Shown: in pieces, positions 8,506-11,709 of the stretch
Position numbering within the stretch: the first letter of the stretch is position 1
Layout of the letters: the number at the start of each line of letters is the position of its first letter
DNA from: Entrophospora sp. SA101
Lineage: Eukaryota > Glomeromycota > Glomeromycetes > Entrophosporales > Entrophosporaceae
Direction of reading: 5' to 3'
Assembly: GCA_958430865.1 (NCBI GenBank)
Contig: CAUDNR010001857.1
Location: 39,007-50,715 of the forward strand
Length of the DNA stretch: 11,709 nt
Notes under the pieces: model-generated
What the model was told of the DNA's origin: nothing
Seen by the model: only the letters and a program-made list of their open reading frames with translations
The model's database searches: none
Made by a program: the position numbers and the translations under genes

Positions 8506-8518
8506 TTTAACATCCCTA
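8506..8518 (-). repeat. hAT right terminal inverted repeat
   Basis: TTTAACATCCCTA, the exact complement of the left terminal repeat. On the minus strand its outermost three bases are TAG, which act as the stop codon of the neighbouring coiled-coil reading frame. Confidence 0.85.
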
Positions 8519-8990
8519 ACCTTCACTGATAGAAGACTTCATATTAGTTGATCTCGAAGAATCAGGTATTTGAAGTTTTGCTTCATTGTTAGCCTTATTT
8601 ATAGTATCACTAGACTTGGGAGTATCAATTTTTTCTGTCTGATCCATATTTTTTCTACGTTTTAAAAACTTACTAAAATCTAACTTAGGTTTATTAGATG
8701 CAGGAGCATCACTTTGTAAGACATTTGATATATTTTTCTCATTGCCTCCACTAACTGCAGATGAATCAGAGATCCGAAGCTTTGCTTCTCCCGATGGTAA
8801 CTCTATCTGATCAGATGAAAATCGAGGTATGGCTTCCAATTTCAATTGCTCCAGCTTGTTAACTTTTAAGGATAATTCAGCTAATTTAGATTTGAGGGAC
8901 AAGACCTCGGATTCTTTCATGAACAAATCTTTTTATGCTAAATCTAATTTAGCTTCCAATGTCTTAATTTCAGATTGAAGCAATTCTAAT
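8516..8990 (-). pseudogene. truncated coiled-coil protein fragment
   Basis: The minus-strand frame reads LELLQSEIKTLEAKLDLA, a TAA stop at 8933-8935, then KDLFMKESEVLSLKSKLAEL and so on for 133 residues from the Met at 8920 (133 is counted from that Met). The N-terminal part has heptad-like Leu spacing and Lys/Glu pairs typical of a coiled coil. The Ser/Asn/Lys-rich C-terminal part carries a diverged internal repeat (EAKLRISDSS and EAKLQIPDSS, about 68 residues apart) and a basic SKFLKRRKN patch. The coil continues across the TAA, so the original protein was longer. Its end is supplied by the hAT terminal repeat, so it is also cut on the C-terminal side. I do not know its function. It may be a member of a multicopy fungal family, and a live shorter gene starting at 8920 cannot be excluded. 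Confidence 0.6.
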
Positions 8991-9061
8991 GGGTCACAAG
9001 AAAAGGACAGGGTACAGGTAATTGTGGCTAATGCCTGTCCCCTGTCCTTTTCTTGTGACCC
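8991..9061. repeat. 71-bp near-perfect hairpin (fold-back or tiny MITE-like)
   Basis: The left arm GGGTCACAAGAAAAGGACAG at 8991 continues to 9020 and pairs with 9032-9061. The arms are 30 bp, with one mismatch (9013/9039) and one G-T pair (9019/9033), and the loop is 11 nt (9021-9031). The trinucleotide AAT lies directly on both sides (8988-8990 and 9062-9064), which could be a target duplication or chance. It lies at the point where the coiled-coil coding sequence stops being recognisable. The arms contain a doubled GGACAGG word. Confidence 0.85.
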
Positions 9062-9649
9062 AATTTTTTTTTATACACTGATCTCGAATATTGTTTAAAA
9101 TCAAACATTTACATTATCATTCATTATCTTCCAACTTTCTTTTTCTTTAACATCTTCATTTGTTAAATATGTGCGTATGTGTCACTTTATTCAATTATAA
9201 ACTGCTTTACGTTTATAATATGGCGAACATAAATCGGAGCAAAAACGATCAAACAGGACATTTTGGTTGAATTAATGTTAAAATATATGGCAAGGCGAGG
9301 ATTGCAAATTTTATATATAACTATGGTATAATTTAATGATATACTTTTGGTTTCTATCTTCCAAAAATGGACTACTTGTCATAAGAATCTCTAAACGACT
9401 TTGGTTGAGTGAAGTAAATGTACGACAAGATTGCACGTTTTATATATTATTTTTGCATTGTTGACATACTTTAGCTTTCTATCTTTATATCACTAAAAAA
9501 TGATTGAAAATTTTATTTCTTTATATAATTCGTGTAAGAATTATAAAATGCTCAATTAAAAAATAAACAAACAAAATTTTTTTACAACAAACATCCATGA
9601 TTTCAGAATAACTAGGCTTAAATTTTGGTCTGTTGCTCCGTATATATTA
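9062..9649. other. intergenic spacer beyond the kinase gene
   Basis: No gene is seen. The stretch is A+T rich and contains a diverged direct duplication with a 138-bp offset (listed separately) and no recognisable transposon protein. It is the 3' side of the kinase gene. Confidence 0.5.
9262..9486. repeat. diverged direct duplication, offset about 138 bp
   Basis: The block starting TTTGGTTGAATTAATG at 9262 and passing through GATTGCAAATTTTATATAT to GGTTTCTATCTT (about 9360) recurs from 9400 as TTTGGTTGAGTGAAGT, GATTGCACGTTTTATATAT and AGCTTTCTATCTT (about 9485). Similarity is interrupted by small gaps. It appears to be an old tandem duplication of non-coding DNA. Confidence 0.6.
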
Positions 9650-9655
9650 TTTATT
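9650..9655 (-). terminator. candidate poly(A) signal of the kinase gene
   Basis: The minus strand reads AATAAA here, about 55 bases past the stop codon at 9711-9713. That is a usual distance for a fungal 3' UTR. The high A+T content makes a chance match possible. Confidence 0.5.
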
Positions 9656-9710
9656 GAAATAAATAGTTTTTTTTTCAAATTTACAAATACAATTGTATTA
9701 ATTATAAATA

Positions 9711-11330
9711 TTATTCTAAATTTTCTTCTCTATTACCCAGTCTGCTTACTTTAACATAAGAATCGGTGCCAAAACCATCCATTGTAACCAATTCCAATCC
9801 GCCATCCCAATACTCTGCATAAACTTTACTCATCGGCAGTCCAATACCTAAATTTAATTTTGGCGGTATGATTAAACTTTCATATTCATCAACCTTCCCT
9901 GCCAATTTTGGAACTTTTTGAAAATTTGAAAATTTATTTGATTTGTCAACATCAGGAGCAGTGGTGGTGTTGTTGTTATTGTTGCGATCGTTAACTTCAT
10001 CGCTGTCAACAGTACTGTTCATACTATCGTTACTACTGCTGCTACTTTTTTTGCGTGAGAATGACCAAATATTTAAATATAAATCATCTGATATCCCACC
10101 ACCTTGATCTGATACGCGAAAATAAACATCCGTAGGATTAGAACATACTGTAACCTTTATTGGTGGATATGAAGTTAAAGATGATGATTTATCTGTTGCC
10201 GAAGAAGTGTTTTTATGACTCTCTATTACGCCTCTAATAGAATTCTTTAATAATTCATAAAGTATATACTCTATATGATCAGGTATATAAGTGAATGTTA
10301 TGTCCTCACCATTATCATCAATCACAATGTCTGGCGGTTCCACACCATATGCCTTTCTGCATAAATTTCTAGTCATTTTAGCACATCTTTCCACAATATC
10401 TCTGGGGTTACATCTTGTTGAAACAATCCCAATGTTTCCATCGTAATTCTCTTGTCCATAACTATAATTTGGATCATGCCAATTTTCTGTCAAGGCAATT
10501 TGTTGTTCAGCTAAAACTCTTCTTGATATACGAGATCTTAACATCGTATTCATAAACTTGTCCAACTTATCAACTGGCAAGTGGTCCGAACACTCATTTA
10601 TGCCCATTGCCAATTTCGGTATTACAACCAAATGTTCCTTCAACAATCCCTTGATCGTTTCACACCATTCAATATTATCATCCATTGTTCTAATGGTCGG
10701 TATCTTTCTCAATTTCTCAAACGCCGACCAATACAAATCATACACCTCTGCAATGTGTGGGTTGGTACCAACTATAAATGGTAGTCGTTGAAAATCTCTT
10801 ATTCTGTAAGCCAATCTAACCGGTAATTCTGTACGTACATAATTGCCACTTTTTAACAATCTTTCTTCTGTTAAATTACGCCCAAAAACCACCAATTGTC
10901 GCATAGTGATAGTTTTTAAAGGCTGTGAAACATATTGATCTATTATACGATTATGATAAAAATGTTGCGGTGAATATTTTCTTGTTTGTGGTCTTAATGA
11001 TAGTGTTTGTCTTGATGATGGTGAACTGATAAAATTATTATCACTATTATTATTATTAAAACAGTAATTGAATGATTGGAGAGCTTTTTTTGCCCTTGAT
11101 GATATAGTTTGTGACGTTGAAGTTGACGATAGAGGTGATAAAGATGACTGTGGTATTAGTTTGTTGTTTTTATCGGGTGAAATTGGTAGGATTGTTCTAA
11201 TATTAGAATGTAGAGAAATAAATTCTATCGAACCATATTTTTTTTTATTTATTGATGCTGATGATGATATTTTACGATAAGTATTGTTTATTATGACTTT
11301 ATTTGATGTTATTGTTGATAAAGTTTTCAT
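9711..11330 (-). CDS. mitochondrial BCKDH kinase / pyruvate dehydrogenase kinase family protein
   Basis: The single exon encodes 539 residues. These GHKL-fold kinases phosphorylate Ser on the E1-alpha subunit of a mitochondrial 2-oxoacid dehydrogenase complex and shut it down. Residues 1-35 have Lys and Arg, many Ser and Thr and no acidic residue, as in a mitochondrial presequence. A Ser/Asn-rich linker follows to about 118. The helical lipoyl-binding domain (about 120-310) has LLKSGNYVRTELPVRLAYRI and LPFIVGTNP. The ATP domain has the N-box ELLKN (359-363), the G1 box DQGGGI (408-413) and the G2 box GIGLPMSK (495-502). Between G1 and G2, at the ATP lid, sits a Ser/Asn/Asp-rich insert (about 427-470). 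The ending GNREENLE and the Tyr four residues before the N-box Glu look more like BCKDH kinase or yeast Pkp2 than animal PDK1-4. G1 has Gln where Arg is usual. The start is the first in-frame Met after a stop at 11406-11408. The substrate, branched-chain or pyruvate complex, cannot be fixed from sequence alone. Confidence 0.92.
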   Translation of the reverse strand: MKTLSTITSNKVIINNTYRKISSSASINKKKYGSIEFISLHSNIRTILPISPDKNNKLIPQSSLSPLSSTSTSQTISSRAKKALQSFNYCFNNNNSDNNFISSPSSRQTLSLRPQTRKYSPQHFYHNRIIDQYVSQPLKTITMRQLVVFGRNLTEERLLKSGNYVRTELPVRLAYRIRDFQRLPFIVGTNPHIAEVYDLYWSAFEKLRKIPTIRTMDDNIEWCETIKGLLKEHLVVIPKLAMGINECSDHLPVDKLDKFMNTMLRSRISRRVLAEQQIALTENWHDPNYSYGQENYDGNIGIVSTRCNPRDIVERCAKMTRNLCRKAYGVEPPDIVIDDNGEDITFTYIPDHIEYILYELLKNSIRGVIESHKNTSSATDKSSSLTSYPPIKVTVCSNPTDVYFRVSDQGGGISDDLYLNIWSFSRKKSSSSSNDSMNSTVDSDEVNDRNNNNNTTTAPDVDKSNKFSNFQKVPKLAGKVDEYESLIIPPKLNLGIGLPMSKVYAEYWDGGLELVTMDGFGTDSYVKVSRLGNREENLE

Positions 11331-11635
11331 ACTTTGAATAAGTGAATAATAAGAATGTTGTGTGTTAGTAAATTGAAAAAAAAAATAAATTTTCTGAATT
11401 GCAGATCAGATTCAAGATTTTTTGAAATTGAACTTTAATTTATGTATCACGAACGGTGTGTAATTTCGTCGGGTAACTAGTACAAATTTAGAAACTATCT
11501 CCAGAAATTGATGGCAATGTTATTTCTTTTAATTTACGTACGAACCAAGTAGCAAGATGGAACTTTTTCATTTTAACATACAGATATTCTTTAACTCTTT
11601 CAAATATATCTGCTACTTTTTAGAAAGTATATATA
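11331..11635. other. 5' flank of the kinase gene
   Basis: No gene is seen. The minus strand just before the ATG is rich in short A and T runs, including a poly-T tract at about 11376-11385 that may belong to the promoter or 5' UTR. An in-frame TGA at 11406-11408 excludes an N-terminal extension without an intron. No convincing TATA box or other site was found. Confidence 0.45.
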
Positions 11636-11709
11636 CAGTCCCTTGAAAAAAGTATCGCTTCACCTGATGATCGACGAAAATAATTGGATAACTTCTGTGA
11701 TATAAAAAG
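11636..11709 (+). mobile_element. start of a Tc1/mariner-like element (partial)
   Basis: After a TA dinucleotide (11634-11635) the sequence reads CAGTCCCTTGAAAAAAGTAT and then CGCTTCACC. The CAGT start, the downstream AAAAAAGTAT word and the TA flank are typical of Tc1-type terminal repeats. The window ends before any transposase can be seen, so family and completeness are open. Its end differs from that of the element at 5264, so it is a different subfamily. Confidence 0.6.

Larger units (their letters stand above)
6955..8518 (-). mobile_element. hAT-family DNA transposon, internally deleted
   Basis: Both ends carry the same 13-bp terminal inverted repeat, TAGGGATGTTAAA (6955-6967, and its complement at 8506-8518), continuing imperfectly as GGTTGAGTC / AGCTGACTC. 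Inside the left end are GGTTCGG-type subterminal repeats and a 45-bp tandem pair (7030-7074 and 7075-7119). Inside the right end GGTTGAACCAT is repeated. The minus-strand transposase remnant keeps the central and C-terminal hAT blocks but lacks its N-terminal zinc-finger half, and the right terminal repeat follows almost at once. The 8-bp flanks expected to match for a hAT insertion do not (TATATATG on the left, ACCTTCAC on the right). The element is therefore a deleted, rearranged relic of about 1.56 kb. Confidence 0.85.

Noticed and set aside
9033..9080. Possible Tc1 terminus formed by CAGTGTAT on the minus strand next to the hairpin
   Set aside because: The bases outside the candidate end are not TA, and no transposase or partner end is present. 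The hairpin is better described by itself.
10558..11280. Plus-strand open frames within the kinase gene
   Set aside because: They are shadows of the minus-strand coding sequence. The conserved kinase motifs fix the coding strand.
1..11709. CRISPR array, tRNA, rRNA, operon-like defence or biosynthetic system
   Set aside because: No regularly spaced repeats, cloverleaf or rRNA-like blocks were seen. The two intact genes are unrelated, intron-bearing or eukaryotic in type, and separated by transposon debris.

Overview
This is an A+T-rich eukaryotic window, almost certainly from a fungus. It has short introns of about 100 bp with GT..AG borders, a fungal-type three-domain Egt1, Ser/Asn-rich low-complexity insertions in otherwise conserved enzymes, and many decayed Tc1/mariner and hAT DNA transposons. 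This combination suggests an arbuscular mycorrhizal fungus of the Rhizophagus type. The organism call is inferred from style and was not tested by a search.

Layout. Positions 1-1250 hold repeat debris: a weak decayed coding trace on the minus strand at the left edge, then a decayed Tc1-like transposase fragment (about 733-1100) that runs into a TTA microsatellite. The first intact gene is egt1 (1688-4289, plus strand). It has three exons and encodes 799 residues, with a compact promoter that carries a CACGTG box and a TATA-like element. From 4290 to 9710 there is about 5.4 kb without an intact gene. In order it holds G+C-rich degenerate repeats, a short decayed acidic coding trace, a Tc1-like element with a recognisable left end and a dead transposase (from 5264), an AATTTGATTC-type degenerate repeat field, a stretch with an 82-bp tandem repeat, a deleted hAT element with both terminal repeats (6955-8518), a coiled-coil pseudogene cut by the hAT end (8516-8990), and a 71-bp near-perfect hairpin (8991-9061). 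The second intact gene (9711-11330, minus strand) is a mitochondrial protein kinase of the branched-chain alpha-ketoacid dehydrogenase kinase / pyruvate dehydrogenase kinase family. It is intronless and 539 residues long. The right edge (from 11636) contains what looks like the start of another Tc1-like element.

The two intact genes converge on the transposon-rich interval and are not obviously linked in function. Egt1 carries out the first two steps of ergothioneine synthesis: histidine trimethylation, then oxidative sulfur transfer from cysteine. The kinase would switch a mitochondrial 2-oxoacid dehydrogenase complex. I see no operon-like system, CRISPR array, tRNA or rRNA. No undescribed multi-gene system is supported. 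The points most worth a second look are the hairpin, the hAT element with mismatched flanks whose terminal TAG ends the neighbouring reading frame, and the Cbf1-type site in front of egt1.
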